From Betaproteobacteria bacterium (GTDB lineage Bacteria; Pseudomonadota; Gammaproteobacteria; Burkholderiales; Casimicrobiaceae): 56,615 nt of DNA. The position numbers and the translations under genes are program-made. Within the stretch, counting starts at the first letter, position 1, and every line of letters begins with the position of its first letter. The stretch is taken from contig JAPUER010000051.1 in the NCBI GenBank assembly GCA_027492485.1, forward strand, positions 1 to 56,615. Reading direction: 5' to 3'. The notes beneath the pieces were generated by a model that made no database searches, had not been told where the DNA came from, and saw only the letters and a program-made list of their open reading frames with translations. Below, piece after piece: positions 16,882 to 27,718 of this stretch.

Positions 16882-17829
16882 ATGCAAGCCGCCACTCATA
16901 TCTCCGTTCTGTTGCGGGAGGCATGCGACGCATTGCTGCCCGAACGCGGCGGCATCTTCGTCGACGGCACTTTTGGCCGCGGCGGACACAGCCGCGAACT
17001 GTTGCGCCGGATGCCTGCCGCTGCGCGACTCATTGCAATCGATCGCGACGCCGCCGCAGCGATCGAAGCGGGCACGATCATGGACCCGCGTTTTACCTTC
17101 GTCGCCGCCCATTTCGGTGAGCTGGCGCAGGTGCTCGGCGCGCTCGGCATCGCGGCCGTCGACGGCATTCTGCTCGACATCGGCGTCTCCTCGCCGCAGC
17201 TTGATGACGCGGCGCGCGGCTTCAGCTTCATGCGCGACGGCCCGCTCGACATGCGCATGGACCAGTCGCGCGGCGCAACCGCAGCCGACTGGATTGCGTC
17301 AGCGTCCGTCGACGAACTGGCAGGCGTAATCCGTGACTACGGTGAAGAGCGGTTTGCTCAGAGGATTGCAGCAGCGATTGCTGCAGCACGCGAGCGGCAA
17401 CCGGTCGAACGAACCGTTCAGCTTGCGCAGATTGTCGAAAAAGCCGTCCCAGCGCGGTGGAGCGGGCAGCATCCGGCCACGAAGACCTTCCAGGCTGTTC
17501 GGATTCACATCAACCACGAACTCCAGGAGCTACGAATGGCGCTGACCGCGGTGCCGGGATTGCTTGCTCCCGGCGGTCGTCTCGCGGTCATCACCTTTCA
17601 CTCGCTCGAAGATCGCATCGTCAAGCGCTGGATGCGCGAACAGGCGGGCCGCACACCGGATGACCCGCGTTTGCGGCATCTGCCGGCAGTACAGGCGGCG
17701 CCGGCCACCATGACACTGGTCGGGCGCGACGTTGCGCCGACTGCGGAGGAAGTGCGCGCCAATCCACGTGCGCGCAGCGCGCGGCTGCGGGTGGCAGAAA
17801 AACCTGGCGCGAGGGGAGCGACGGCATGA
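16882..17829 (+). CDS. rsmH: 16S rRNA (cytosine-1402-N4)-methyltransferase RsmH
   Basis: A 315-residue enzyme (formerly MraW). HISVLLREACDALLP at the start, the SAM-binding VDGTFGRGGHS (about 27-37), LLDIGVSSPQLDDAARGFSF and FHSLEDRIVKRW are all family hallmarks. It methylates N4 of C1402 in the ribosomal P site. The length is normal. Its stop overlaps the ftsL start by 4 bases, so the two are translationally coupled. Confidence 0.96.
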   Translation: MQAATHISVLLREACDALLPERGGIFVDGTFGRGGHSRELLRRMPAAARLIAIDRDAAAAIEAGTIMDPRFTFVAAHFGELAQVLGALGIAAVDGILLDIGVSSPQLDDAARGFSFMRDGPLDMRMDQSRGATAADWIASASVDELAGVIRDYGEERFAQRIAAAIAAARERQPVERTVQLAQIVEKAVPARWSGQHPATKTFQAVRIHINHELQELRMALTAVPGLLAPGGRLAVITFHSLEDRIVKRWMREQAGRTPDDPRLRHLPAVQAAPATMTLVGRDVAPTAEEVRANPRARSARLRVAEKPGARGATA

Positions 17830-18113
17830 CGCGCGCCAATCTCGTGCTTGCCGTCCTGGTCTGGATCAGTGCGTTCGCGCTGGTCAGCAGCCAGTATCGC
17901 GTGCGCCATCTCACCATCGAGATCAATCGCGCGCGCGATCTCTCCTATCAACTCGATGCCGAGCGCAACCGGGCCATCCTCGTGCAGTCGCGGCTGTCGA
18001 CGCCGACCATCGTCGAACGCACCGCCCGCGACCGTCTCGGCATGGACCTGCCGGAAGGCGCGCGCACGCAACTGGTCGAACTCGGCAGCACCAGCGCTGC
18101 CGCGGCGCAGTAA
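17826..18113 (+). CDS. ftsL: Cell division protein FtsL
   Basis: A 95-residue bitopic membrane protein. It has one transmembrane helix (about 5-22, LVLAVLVWISAFALVS) and then a short coiled coil (about 28-65) with ERNRAILVQSRLSTP, ending in the RDRLGMDLP region that contacts FtsB/FtsQ. It matches FtsL in size and in its position between rsmH and ftsI. It overlaps rsmH by 4 bases. Confidence 0.92.
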   Translation: MTRANLVLAVLVWISAFALVSSQYRVRHLTIEINRARDLSYQLDAERNRAILVQSRLSTPTIVERTARDRLGMDLPEGARTQLVELGSTSAAAAQ

Positions 18114-18125
18114 GTGGTGTCCAGC

Positions 18126-19877
18126 ATGGCCCGTACCGCCCACAGCAACGTCAAGAGCACGCCGCGATTCGCGGTCTGGCGCGTGCGCGCGGTCGCCTAC
18201 GGGCTGCTCGCCGGTTTTGCTGTGCTCGCCGGCCGTGGTATCTACCTGCAGGTCGTGCAGCACGAGGATCTCACGCGTCGCGGCGACGCCCGCACTACGC
18301 GCGATCTGGTGCTGCCGGCGCATCGCGGCCGCCTGCTCGACCGCGAAGGGGCCGTGCTCGCCTCCAGCGTGCCGGCCCGCGGCGTGTTCGCTTTCCCGGA
18401 TCAGGTGGAGCTGTCCGACGCGCAACGCGATGCCCTGGCCAAGGCGCTCGGCCTGAAACCGAAGGATGTCGAACGCAAGCTCGATAGCGAACGCGATCTG
18501 GTGTTCCTCGCCCGCGGCGTCACGCCCGAACAGGGTCAGGCCGTCGCCGCGCTGAAAATCCCGGGCGTTGCCATCCAGACCGAATACAAGCGCGAATATC
18601 CGTCGCAGGAAGTGGTGGGTCAGGTGCTCGGCATCACCAACGTCGACGACGTCGGTCAGGAAGGCATCGAGCTGGCGCAAAACGAATGGCTTTCCGGCAA
18701 GCCCGGCGTGCGCCGGGTGACGATCGATCGTCGTGGCGGGGTGGTGGAAGAACTCGGTAGTGTGCGTGCGCCGCAGCAGGGCCGCGACGTGAATCTTGCG
18801 CTCGATTCCCGCGTTCAGCATCTGGCCTTTCGCGAACTGAAACGCGGTGTCGACAGTCACCGGGCAAAAGGCGGCGCCGCGGTCGTGCTCGACGCCCGCT
18901 CCGGCGAAGTGTTGGCGCTGGTCAACTATCCGACCGCCAAGCCGGGCGACCGCGCGGCGGCGGCCAACGGCGGTTTGCGCAACCGCGCAGTGGCCGATCT
19001 GTTCGAACCCGGTTCGACGATGAAGCCGTTCACCGTGTCGACCGCAATCGAAACCGGTGCGCTGCGGCCCGATGCGCTGATCCCGATGCCGGGCAGCACC
19101 TACACGCTCAACGGCGCAACGATTCGCGATACCCACACCATCGGCAGCAACGGCGTGGCATCGTTGACCGAAATCGTCCAGAAGTCGAGCAACGTCGGTA
19201 CCGCGAAGATCGCCGAAAAATTGCCCAACGAAGTCATGTGGCGCCACTTGCAGCGGGCGGGCTTCGGACGCGCTCCGCAGACCGGCGTGCCCGGCGAGGC
19301 ACACGGACGCCTGCGCGCGCCGCAATCCTGGCGGCCGATCGAAAAGGCCACCATGAGCTATGGCTACGGCCTGTCGGTCAACCTCGTGCAATTGGCGCGC
19401 GCGTACACCGTGTTTGCCAATCAGGGCTCGCTGGTCGATGTCACCCTGTTCAAGAACGGCGGCGCCGCACGGCAGACGCCGGTGTACTCGCGCGAGACCA
19501 TGCGCTGGGTGTTGCCGATGCTTGAGAAGGCGACCTCGAAAGAGGGCACTGCGCCGTTGTCGCAAGTGCCCGGATACCGCGTCGCCGGCAAGACCGGTAC
19601 GGCGAAGAAGCTTGCCGGGGCGATTTATTCGGAGGGACGCTACGTGGCATCCTTCGTCGGCCTGGCGCCGGTCAGCAACCCCCGCTACGTGGTTGCGGTG
19701 ATGATCGACGAACCGGCGGGCGGGATCTTCTACGGTGGACAGGTTGCGGCACCGGTGTTCAGCAGCATCATGGGGCAAACGCTGCGCCTGATGGAGGTGC
19801 CATACGACGCGCCGCTGCCGGGCGTGCCGACGGCGGTCGATACCCAGGTCGCCATTGTCCGCGAGGGCCAGCCGTGA
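18126..19877 (+). CDS. ftsI: Septal peptidoglycan transpeptidase FtsI (PBP3)
   Basis: 583 residues from the ATG at 18126; a GTG at 18114 directly after ftsL is an equal alternative, and neither has a strong ribosome site. One N-terminal transmembrane helix (about 24-40) anchors the protein. The PBP dimerisation domain begins at AHRGRLLDREG (66-75). The transpeptidase motifs are STMK (297-300), SSN (354-356) and KTGT (489-492). It cross-links septal peptidoglycan together with FtsW. Its stop overlaps murE by 4 bases. Confidence 0.96.
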   Translation: MARTAHSNVKSTPRFAVWRVRAVAYGLLAGFAVLAGRGIYLQVVQHEDLTRRGDARTTRDLVLPAHRGRLLDREGAVLASSVPARGVFAFPDQVELSDAQRDALAKALGLKPKDVERKLDSERDLVFLARGVTPEQGQAVAALKIPGVAIQTEYKREYPSQEVVGQVLGITNVDDVGQEGIELAQNEWLSGKPGVRRVTIDRRGGVVEELGSVRAPQQGRDVNLALDSRVQHLAFRELKRGVDSHRAKGGAAVVLDARSGEVLALVNYPTAKPGDRAAAANGGLRNRAVADLFEPGSTMKPFTVSTAIETGALRPDALIPMPGSTYTLNGATIRDTHTIGSNGVASLTEIVQKSSNVGTAKIAEKLPNEVMWRHLQRAGFGRAPQTGVPGEAHGRLRAPQSWRPIEKATMSYGYGLSVNLVQLARAYTVFANQGSLVDVTLFKNGGAARQTPVYSRETMRWVLPMLEKATSKEGTAPLSQVPGYRVAGKTGTAKKLAGAIYSEGRYVASFVGLAPVSNPRYVVAVMIDEPAGGIFYGGQVAAPVFSSIMGQTLRLMEVPYDAPLPGVPTAVDTQVAIVREGQP

Positions 19878-21373
19878 GAACGACAGTCGAGGCATCGGCT
19901 GTCGTGGCCGCGCTCGATCGTCTTGGCGTCACCCGTCAGCGGATGACGCTCGATTCGCGCAGCATCCAGGCCGGCGACGTCTTTGTCGCGATTCCGGGGT
20001 CCAGGGTCGATGGTCGCCAGTTCGTCGCTGCTGCATTGGACGCCGGTGCGGCGGCGGTGCTGCAAGAGGCCATCGGTGCCGACAGCGTCGCCGACGCAAG
20101 GGTGCTGAACGTCGTCAACCTCGCGCCGCAACTCGGTCGGATTGCCGGCGAGTTCTACGCCCATCCGGCAAACGCGATGCGCGTGTTTGGCGTGACCGGT
20201 ACCAACGGCAAGACCTCGATCGCCCACTGGCTGATGCAGGCCTATGACGCCATCGGCTTGCCCTGCGCTGCCATCGGTACGCTCGGCGTCTCGCTCGGTG
20301 GACGGCACTGGCCGACCAGCAACACGACGCCCGACGCGGTGCATCTGCAGACCATCCTGCGCGATCTGCGCGCGGCGGGCGCGGCGGCGGTGGCAATGGA
20401 GGTGAGTTCGCACGCGCTGGAGCTCGGCCGGGTACAGGGGATGCGTTTCGACACCGCCATCTTCACCAATCTGACGCAGGACCATCTCGACTTTCACGGC
20501 AGCATGGCCGACTACGGCGCCGCCAAGGCCCGGCTGTTCACCGACTATCCCGTCCGTCATCGTGTCGTCAACGCCGACGATGCCGTCGGTCGCGAACTCA
20601 TCCAGCGACAATTGCCGGGCACGATTTCCTATGGCCTGAACGACGGCGATGTACGCGGCACGCTGCGGAGTATGCGACCGGATGGCATGCATTTGGTTAT
20701 CGACCGTGGTGGCCGGCAAATCGATGTGCATACGTCGCTGATTGGTCGATTCAATGCCAGCAATCTGCTCGCCGTTGCGGCGGCCTTGTTGGCCGATGGC
20801 GTCGAACTGCCGCAGGTAACAGCGGTGCTGGCAACGCTGACCGCAGCACCTGGGCGCATGCAGCGCGTCGAAGTGGCGGCTGACGGTGTGCCGTGTGTCT
20901 ACGTGGACTATGCGCACACGCCGGACGCGCTGGCCAAGGCGCTGGAGACGGTACGCGAGACGCAGCCGGCGTCGATAGCCGTGGTATTCGGTTGCGGTGG
21001 CAACCGCGATCGCGGCAAACGACCGCAGATGGGCCGGATCGCGGCGGATCAAGCCGATCGGCTCTACGTCACCAGCGATAACCCGCGTAACGAAGACCCC
21101 GATGCCATCGTCGCCGACATCCTCGCCGGCGTGCCCGAGGCGGCGCGTCGGCGCACGCTGTCGATCGGCAATCGCAGCGACGCCATCGATTGGGCGATTG
21201 CCACCGCGGCGAGCGGCGACGCCGTGCTGATTGCCGGCAAGGGGCACGAGGACTATCAGGAGGTCGGCGGCGTCCGGCTTCCGTTCTCGGACGTCGGGCA
21301 CGCGCGTGCCGCCTTGCTCGCGTGGCAGGAAGCGCGCCAGCGGGCGGCGGGAGGCAAGCATGTGGACGGCTGA
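19874..21373 (+). CDS. murE: UDP-MurNAc-L-Ala-D-Glu:meso-DAP ligase MurE
   Basis: A 499-residue Mur ligase starting at GTG, overlapping ftsI by 4 bases. The ATP loop GTNGKTS, the segment HWPTSNTTPDAVHLQ and the DNPRNEDP motif, which marks enzymes adding meso-diaminopimelate rather than lysine, are visible. It acts in the cytoplasm, third in the pentapeptide series. It overlaps murF by 14 bases. Confidence 0.96.
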   Translation: MRTTVEASAVVAALDRLGVTRQRMTLDSRSIQAGDVFVAIPGSRVDGRQFVAAALDAGAAAVLQEAIGADSVADARVLNVVNLAPQLGRIAGEFYAHPANAMRVFGVTGTNGKTSIAHWLMQAYDAIGLPCAAIGTLGVSLGGRHWPTSNTTPDAVHLQTILRDLRAAGAAAVAMEVSSHALELGRVQGMRFDTAIFTNLTQDHLDFHGSMADYGAAKARLFTDYPVRHRVVNADDAVGRELIQRQLPGTISYGLNDGDVRGTLRSMRPDGMHLVIDRGGRQIDVHTSLIGRFNASNLLAVAAALLADGVELPQVTAVLATLTAAPGRMQRVEVAADGVPCVYVDYAHTPDALAKALETVRETQPASIAVVFGCGGNRDRGKRPQMGRIAADQADRLYVTSDNPRNEDPDAIVADILAGVPEAARRRTLSIGNRSDAIDWAIATAASGDAVLIAGKGHEDYQEVGGVRLPFSDVGHARAALLAWQEARQRAAGGKHVDG

Positions 21374-22739
21374 TTTCCTTGCCCGTGCTTGCGCCGCATC
21401 GATGCGCTCGCCGGATGCGGCGGTCGCATTTACCTCGGTCTCGATCGACACCCGAACCTTGCAGCCGGGCGCGCTCTACGTCGCGCTGCGCGGCGCCAAC
21501 TTCGATGGCCATCGCTTTGTCGATCGGGCAATCGCGCGCGGCGCAACCGGCGTGCTGGTGTCGGAGCCGGTCGCGCTGCCCGATTCCGTCGTCGTGCTGC
21601 AGGTGCGCGACACGCTGCTCGCGCTGCAGATGATGGGCCATGCCGCCCGCCGGCAGTTTGCCGTCCCGGTCGTGGCCATCACCGGCAGCAACGGCAAGAC
21701 GACCACGCGGCAACTGACCGCCTCGGTGCTGCGTGCGCACTTTGGCGACGATGCCGTGCTTTGCACCGAAGGCAACTACAACAACCACATCGGCGTGCCG
21801 CTGACGTTGTTGCGGCTTGGCAGGTCACATCGCGTGGCGGTCATCGAAATGGGGATGAACCATTTCGACGAACTGACCCTGCTCACCAGTCTGGCGCAGC
21901 CCGACGTAGCGGTCATCACCAATGCCGGTCCGGCCCATCTCGAAGGTGTGGGCACGCTCGCCGGCGTTGCCCAGGCGAAGGGAGAAATCTTTGCCGGGAT
22001 GCGGCGGGACGGTGTTGCCATTGTCAACGCCGACGATCACTTTCTGTCGTACTGGGAAGTGCTGAATCGCGAGCGTCGGGTCGTTCGTTTTGGTCTGGGC
22101 GATTCGGCGGACGTTCGTGGTGTCTACAGCGCGCCGGATTCCCGCCTCACCATTGTGCGCGGCCTGGGCGCCGCGTTCGATGTCCGCCTGCCGTTCGCGG
22201 GCGAACACAATGGACGCAACGCACTGGCCGCCGTCGCCGTGGCGCAGGCGCTGGGTATCGGTTCGGCGGTCGTGCGGCGCGGGCTTGAAAGTGCCGTCAA
22301 TATCGGCGGGCGTCTGACGCGGCGTCCGATTTCTGCGCAACTGTGCGTGATCGACGACAGCTACAACGCCAACCCGGCATCCATCCGCGCAGGCCTGCAA
22401 GTGCTGCTCAACGAACCCGGCAGGCGGATTCTCGTGCTCGGCGATATTGCCGAGCTCGGCCAGCACAGCGATGCACTGCATTTGAGCCTGTTGCAGGAAA
22501 TCGAGCGTTCCACCGTAGATCGTGTGTTGACGCTTGGCGCCCGAATGCAGCGCGCGGCCGCCGTGATCGGTGGTCGCACCCGTGCCTATCTTGAACTCGA
22601 TGCGTTGCTGTGCGACCTGGCCGACGACATTGGTGGCGGCGGAGCCGGACCGGTCACCGTGCTCGCCAAAGGCGCGCACTCGATGGCGATGCATCGCGTC
22701 GTCGAGCGACTCGATGCCATGTATGGAGAAAAACTGTAA
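21360..22739 (+). CDS. murF: UDP-MurNAc-tripeptide:D-Ala-D-Ala ligase MurF
   Basis: A 459-residue Mur ligase with ATP loop [28 protein letters not shown] and [11 protein letters not shown], the last two being characteristic of MurF. It attaches D-Ala-D-Ala. The dipeptide-forming ligase ddl is not in this cluster and must be elsewhere. The start at ATG 21360 lies inside the murE end; the stop shares one base with the mraY start. Confidence 0.96.
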   Translation: MWTADFLARACAASMRSPDAAVAFTSVSIDTRTLQPGALYVALRGANFDGHRFVDRAIARGATGVLVSEPVALPDSVVVLQVRDTLLALQMMGHAARRQFAVPVVAITGSNGKTTTRQLTASVLRAHFGDDAVLCTEGNYNNHIGVPLTLLRLGRSHRVAVIEMGMNHFDELTLLTSLAQPDVAVITNAGPAHLEGVGTLAGVAQAKGEIFAGMRRDGVAIVNADDHFLSYWEVLNRERRVVRFGLGDSADVRGVYSAPDSRLTIVRGLGAAFDVRLPFAGEHNGRNALAAVAVAQALGIGSAVVRRGLESAVNIGGRLTRRPISAQLCVIDDSYNANPASIRAGLQVLLNEPGRRILVLGDIAELGQHSDALHLSLLQEIERSTVDRVLTLGARMQRAAAVIGGRTRAYLELDALLCDLADDIGGGGAGPVTVLAKGAHSMAMHRVVERLDAMYGEKL

Positions 22740-23893
22740 TGCTGTTGTGGCTCGCCAATCTGTTTGCGAATGACGTCCGCGGGCTGTCGGCGCTCAACTA
22801 CATCACGCTGCGCAGCGTTCTGGCCTGTGCAACGGCGATGGCGATCGCGCTCGCGCTTGGTCCGCGCATGATCCGCTGGTTGCTCACGATGAAGATCGGG
22901 CAGGCGGTTCGCGACGACGGGCCACAGTCGCACCTCGCCAAGCAGGGAACGCCGACCATGGGTGGCGCTCTGGTGCTGACCTCGATTGCCATTGCGACCG
23001 TGCTCTGGGCCGACCTGAGCAATCGCTTCGTCTGGGTGGTGTTGTTTGTGATGATCGGCTTCGGCGCGATCGGCTGGGTCGACGACTACCGCAAAGTTGT
23101 GCACAAGAACCCGAAAGGCATGTCGGCGAAGGAAAAGCTCTTCTGGCAGGCGCTGATCGGACTGATTGCATCGACATACCTCGCGTTTGCGGTGTCGGCG
23201 CCGAGCACCAGCAAGATCCTCAATCTGATCTTCCTGTGGGTGCAGAGCGGTTTCACCAACGACTTGCCGGCGAAGGCCGATCTGATCGTGCCGTTCTTCA
23301 AGAACATCGCGTACCCCCTGGGTTTGTTCGGCTTCATTACGTTGACGTGGTTCGTGATTGTCGGCACCAGCAATGCGGTCAATCTGACCGACGGCCTCGA
23401 TGGCCTCGCCATCATGCCGGTGGTCATGGTCGGCAGTGCGCTGGCTGTATTTGCCTATGTGGTCGGTCGCGTCGACTACTCGCGCTACCTGCTGTTCCCG
23501 TATATCCCGGGTGCGGCGGAACTGATGGTGTTTTGCGGTGCGATGGCCGGCGCGGGTCTCGGATTCCTGTGGTTCAACGCGCACCCGGCGCGCGTGTTCA
23601 TGGGCGACGTTGGTGCGCTGTCGCTCGGCGCTTCGCTCGGCACCATCGCGGTGATCGTCCGTCAGGAGATCGTCCTGGTCGTGATGGGCGGTGTCTTCGT
23701 CGCCGAGACGATCTCGGTGATGCTGCAGGTCGGCTACTTCAAGTACACCAAGGGCAAACGCATCCTCAGGATGGCGCCGCTGCACCACCATTTCGAACTG
23801 GGGGGCTGGCACGAGAACCACGTGGTGATCCGCTTCTGGATCATCACCATGTTTCTGGTGCTCGCCGGCCTGTCAACGCTGAAGCTACGCTGA
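22739..23893 (+). CDS. mraY: Phospho-MurNAc-pentapeptide transferase MraY
   Basis: A 384-residue polytopic membrane enzyme with about ten hydrophobic helices. Diagnostic motifs are GTPTMGG, the Asp pair in [29 protein letters not shown] and APLHHHFE. It transfers phospho-MurNAc-pentapeptide to undecaprenyl phosphate to make lipid I. The ATG at 22739 uses the last base of the murF stop. Confidence 0.97.
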   Translation: MLLWLANLFANDVRGLSALNYITLRSVLACATAMAIALALGPRMIRWLLTMKIGQAVRDDGPQSHLAKQGTPTMGGALVLTSIAIATVLWADLSNRFVWVVLFVMIGFGAIGWVDDYRKVVHKNPKGMSAKEKLFWQALIGLIASTYLAFAVSAPSTSKILNLIFLWVQSGFTNDLPAKADLIVPFFKNIAYPLGLFGFITLTWFVIVGTSNAVNLTDGLDGLAIMPVVMVGSALAVFAYVVGRVDYSRYLLFPYIPGAAELMVFCGAMAGAGLGFLWFNAHPARVFMGDVGALSLGASLGTIAVIVRQEIVLVVMGGVFVAETISVMLQVGYFKYTKGKRILRMAPLHHHFELGGWHENHVVIRFWIITMFLVLAGLSTLKLR

Positions 23894-23907
23894 AAGGAAA
23901 TCGTCGG

Positions 23908-25314
23908 GTGTTCCTGTGCGCGCAGTCCAGAGCAACGGTCGTCGGCCTCGGCGCGACCGGGCTTTCGCTTGCGCGCTTCCTGAGTCGGCGCGGTGCGGTC
24001 GTGACTGCGGTCGATGCCAGCGAGTCGCCCGCCGCACTGGCGCAGTACCGCTCGGAGTTTCCGACGGCGCAATTCACGGCGATGGATTTCGAACGCGATG
24101 CCTTGCCGGTGTCCGATCTGGTGGCCCTTTCGCCCGGCGTGCCGCGAGCCGCGCGTGCGGTGCATGAGGCCATCAAAAGCGGGTTGCCGGTGGTCGGCGA
24201 CATCGAGTTGTTCGCTCGTGAGGTCCCAGCGGACGCTCGCGTATTTGCCGTGACCGGTTCCAATGGCAAAACCACAACAACTGCACTGGCCGGCGAACTG
24301 GCGCGTACGGTTGACAGCCGCGCTCGCGTGGCCGGCAATATCGGAATTCCAATCCTTGACGCGCTGGCGGATGACGCGGATTGCCGGACCTGGGTGCTTG
24401 AGCTGTCGAGCTTCCAGCTGGAATCGACCGCATCGCTGAAGACCGAAGCCGCGACCGTTATCAACGTGACGCCGAATCATCTTGATCGTTATCCAAGCTT
24501 CTTCGCCTATGCCGCGAGCAAGGAGCGGATCTTCGATGGCGCGCACCGGCAAGTGATCAACCGCGACGACGTATGGTCGTCAGGTATGCGACGCGCGCAC
24601 ACGTTGGCGACCACTTTCGGCGCCGGGCGTCCGTCCGCGGCGGAAGACTATGGTCTGGACGTCGCTGGTCCCGATGGTCATCTGCTGCGCGGGCCGGATC
24701 CGATCCTGGCGGTGACCGAGCTGGGTGTTCCGGGTGCGCACAATGCCCAGAACGCGCTGGCAGCCATGGCACTCGTCGACTCACTGGGCGTGCCCCGGGG
24801 CGACTGCCAGCGCACATTGCGTAACTTCCGTGGCATGCCGCACCGTTGCCAAAACGTCGGCGCGCTTGACGGCGTGCGCGTGATCGACGACTCGAAAGCC
24901 ACCACCATCGTTGCGACCGTCGCCGCACTGGACGGCCTGGCGGCGCCCACCTGGCTGCTTGCAGGCGGCGATGGCAAGGGGCAGGATTTTCGCGAACTGG
25001 CGCCGGCGGCGGCGCGGCATTGCCGTGCCGTTCATCTGATTGGCAAAGATGCCGACGCGATTGCCGCCGCCTTGTCGGCCAGCGGCGTGCCGTGGCGGAA
25101 GTTTGCATCGCTCGAAGATGCCGTCGCATCCGCGCTCGACAACGCGCAGGCCGGCGACCAACTCCTGTTGTCACCGGCCTGTGCCAGTTGGGACATGTTC
25201 CGCAACTTCGGGCACCGCGCCGAAGTATTTGTGCGCGCGGTCAGAGATTGGGCGGCGTCGCACGGTCGCGTGCTGGTTTCTCCGGCGTCCGTGAACGGGG
25301 GCATCAGCGCATGA
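23908..25314 (+). CDS. murD: UDP-MurNAc-L-Ala:D-Glu ligase MurD
   Basis: A 468-residue Mur ligase. The N-terminal Rossmann loop VVGLGATGLSLARFL, ATP loop [23 protein letters not shown] and the C-terminal LLSPACASWDMFRNFGHRAEVF are classic MurD. The best start is a GTG at 23908, 14 bases after mraY and preceded by GAAAGGAAAT, since no suitable ATG precedes the Rossmann motif. It overlaps ftsW by 4 bases. Confidence 0.94.
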   Translation: MFLCAQSRATVVGLGATGLSLARFLSRRGAVVTAVDASESPAALAQYRSEFPTAQFTAMDFERDALPVSDLVALSPGVPRAARAVHEAIKSGLPVVGDIELFAREVPADARVFAVTGSNGKTTTTALAGELARTVDSRARVAGNIGIPILDALADDADCRTWVLELSSFQLESTASLKTEAATVINVTPNHLDRYPSFFAYAASKERIFDGAHRQVINRDDVWSSGMRRAHTLATTFGAGRPSAAEDYGLDVAGPDGHLLRGPDPILAVTELGVPGAHNAQNALAAMALVDSLGVPRGDCQRTLRNFRGMPHRCQNVGALDGVRVIDDSKATTIVATVAALDGLAAPTWLLAGGDGKGQDFRELAPAAARHCRAVHLIGKDADAIAAALSASGVPWRKFASLEDAVASALDNAQAGDQLLLSPACASWDMFRNFGHRAEVFVRAVRDWAASHGRVLVSPASVNGGISA

Positions 25315-26573
25315 GCGTGGCGACGATGTTTTCCGACTTTGCCGGACGCTTCACAGCGAAATTACCGTGGCGTGGCGAAAGCCGTGCCGTATCGCGGCGA
25401 CCCCTGTCCACCGCCGGCGGTGTGCAGGCCGAGTTCGACGTCGCGCTGGTCTGGGTCGTCGTCTTTCTGGTGGCGATCGGTCTGTTGATGGTTTACTCGT
25501 CCTCGATCGCCAGTGCGAGCGAGAGCCGCTTCACCCGGGGCTCGGCGTCGTACTTCCTGCTTCGGCAAAGCATGTTCGTGGTGATCGGCGCGGTATTGGC
25601 GCTGTTTGTGTTCGATACGTCGCTGCGCACGTGGGAGCGGGTCGCACCGATCGTTTTCATCGTTGCCTGTGTCCTGATCGTCGCCGTTCTGATTCCCGGT
25701 ATCGGACGCAAGGTGAACGGCGCCCGACGCTGGATTCCGCTCGGCCCATTCAGTCTGCAGCCATCCGAGTTGATGAAGTTCGCGATGATTCTGTTCGCAG
25801 CGCGCTACGCGGTGACCAAGGCGGCCGTGATTCACGCGGCACAACCGATCAAGCAGAGCCTGGTGAACGGTCTCGGGCCGTTCCTGCTGATTGCACTGGC
25901 GGTCAGCGTCGTGTTGCTGCGCGAGCCGGATTTCGGTGCCACGCTGGTGGTGCTGAGCACCGGACTGCTGATTCTGTTCATGGCCGGGCTCGATCATCGC
26001 CTCGTGCTTCCGGTGGTGGCGGCCGGCCTGGTCGCTGCCGTGGCGCTGGTCTGGTTCGAGCCGTACCGCCTGGAGCGTTTCTTCGGCTTTATCGATCCGT
26101 GGAAAGAGGAGTTCGGTTCCGGCTACCAGCTCACGCAGTCGCTCATGGCAATCGGTCGCGGCGGTGTGTTCGGCCTTGGACTGGGCGCCGGCGTCTCGAA
26201 GCACTACTACCTACCGGAGGCGCATACCGACTTCATTCTGGCCGTGACGGCGGAGGAGCTGGGTCTGCTTGGCGTCGCCGTTGTGATCGGTGCCTACGCG
26301 TGGTTGACCTGGCGGGCGTTCGCCATTGGCCGCGAAGCGCGACGCCTCGAGCAGCCTTTCCCGGCGTTGGTAGCGCAGGGAATCGGCACCCTGTTCGGCA
26401 TCCAGTCGCTGATCAACATCGCGGTGAACATGGGCTTCGCGCCGACCAAGGGTCTGACCCTGCCGTTGATGTCGTATGGCGGCAGTGGCATGATTGCCAG
26501 CCTGGTCACGCTCTCCGTATTGCTGCGCATCGACTGGGAAAACCGCCGTCTGGAGCGGGGGTTCAAGGTATGA
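25311..26573 (+). CDS. ftsW: Septal peptidoglycan polymerase FtsW
   Basis: A 420-residue SEDS-family membrane protein with about ten transmembrane helices. LMVYSSSIASA near the first helix, NGARRWI..GPFSLQPSELMKF, DFGATLVVL, GGVFGLGLGAG and LPEAHTDFI carry the family's essential residues. It polymerises septal glycan from lipid II as partner of FtsI. The first 40 residues form a cytoplasmic tail. ATGA overlaps join it to murD and murG. Confidence 0.96.
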   Translation: MSVATMFSDFAGRFTAKLPWRGESRAVSRRPLSTAGGVQAEFDVALVWVVVFLVAIGLLMVYSSSIASASESRFTRGSASYFLLRQSMFVVIGAVLALFVFDTSLRTWERVAPIVFIVACVLIVAVLIPGIGRKVNGARRWIPLGPFSLQPSELMKFAMILFAARYAVTKAAVIHAAQPIKQSLVNGLGPFLLIALAVSVVLLREPDFGATLVVLSTGLLILFMAGLDHRLVLPVVAAGLVAAVALVWFEPYRLERFFGFIDPWKEEFGSGYQLTQSLMAIGRGGVFGLGLGAGVSKHYYLPEAHTDFILAVTAEELGLLGVAVVIGAYAWLTWRAFAIGREARRLEQPFPALVAQGIGTLFGIQSLINIAVNMGFAPTKGLTLPLMSYGGSGMIASLVTLSVLLRIDWENRRLERGFKV

Positions 26574-27718
26574 CTGCCTGCCCCACCGCAACCCGTGCGG
26601 CCTCCGCGCCGCCGCATCTGCTGATGATGGCGGGCGGCACCGGCGGCCACATTTTCCCGGGCCTGGCCGTGGCGCGTGCCATGCGCGAGCGCGGCTGGCG
26701 CGTCAGTTGGCTCGGCACGCCGAACGGCATGGAGCAAACGCTGGTGCCGCAGGACATCTTCCGGCTGCATTCGATTGCCTTTGAAGGCATCGTTGGCCGT
26801 GGCCTCAAGCCCAAACTGCTGTTGCCGCTGCGCATGCTGGGCGCCTGGCGCGCGGCGCGGCAATTGCTGCGTGAGATCAAACCGGATGTCGTGATCGGCA
26901 TGGGCGGTTATCCAACGGTGCCCGGCGGTCTCGCCGCAGCGAGTATGCGGATTCCGCTCCTGATCCATCAAAGCGATGCCGTTGCCGGGCTTGCCAATCG
27001 CATGCTGGCGCGCTTTGCCGATCGCGTGTTGACCGGCTTTGCATCGGTCTTTGCGGACTACGCCGGCAAACGCGTGGTGACAGGCAATCCCATCCGCAGC
27101 GAATTCACCCATTTTGCCGATCCGGCGACCCGCTTTACCGGTCGTTCGGGGCCGCTGGCCGTCCTGCTGATGGGGGGTAGCCGCGGCTCCGAAGCGATCA
27201 ATGCGATGCTGCCCAGCGCAATCAAGCTTCTCGCCGCCGATGTCAGGCCAAGGGTCGTGCATCAGGCTGGGCGCGGCGCACGCACGTCGACGGAGGCCCA
27301 CTACGCGCAGGCTGGCGTCGATGCCCGGGTGATCGAATTCATCGACGACCCGGCGACCGCGCTGGCCACTTGCGACCTGTTCATCGGGCGCAGCGGTGCC
27401 AGCACCGTCTCCGAACTCGCCGCGCTGGGCGTTGCCTCGCTGCTCGTTCCCTATCCCCACCACAAAGATCAGCAGCAGCTGCACAACGCCGGAATCCTGG
27501 CTGAAGCCGGCGCGGCGCAAATTCTTGAACAGCCGGCATTGACGGCAGAAAAACTGGCTACCGCAATCTCCGCGCTAAGCCGCGAACGTTGCCTGCAAAT
27601 GGCCTGCGCGGCATTGTCCGTGGCGAAGCCGGACGCCACTGCCGTCATCTGTGGCGTGATCGAATCCCTGCGACCCGGCGTGCGGCCGGCAACGGCAACG
27701 CAAGGGAGTGCAGCATGA
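26570..27718 (+). CDS. murG: UDP-GlcNAc:lipid I N-acetylglucosaminyltransferase MurG
   Basis: A 382-residue GT28 enzyme. The N-terminal [16 protein letters not shown] loop, [23 protein letters not shown] and the donor-binding [15 protein letters not shown] are visible. It makes lipid II on the inner face of the membrane. The N-terminal extension of about 17 residues before the first strand is slightly long. It overlaps ftsW and murC by 4 bases each. Confidence 0.96.
   Translation: MTACPTATRAASAPPHLLMMAGGTGGHIFPGLAVARAMRERGWRVSWLGTPNGMEQTLVPQDIFRLHSIAFEGIVGRGLKPKLLLPLRMLGAWRAARQLLREIKPDVVIGMGGYPTVPGGLAAASMRIPLLIHQSDAVAGLANRMLARFADRVLTGFASVFADYAGKRVVTGNPIRSEFTHFADPATRFTGRSGPLAVLLMGGSRGSEAINAMLPSAIKLLAADVRPRVVHQAGRGARTSTEAHYAQAGVDARVIEFIDDPATALATCDLFIGRSGASTVSELAALGVASLLVPYPHHKDQQQLHNAGILAEAGAAQILEQPALTAEKLATAISALSRERCLQMACAALSVAKPDATAVICGVIESLRPGVRPATATQGSAA

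Noticed and set aside
17598-19895. A 765-codon open frame antisense to ftsI and rsmH
   Set aside because: Composition is Arg/His/Gly-rich with no domain; ftsI motifs on the other strand are unambiguous.
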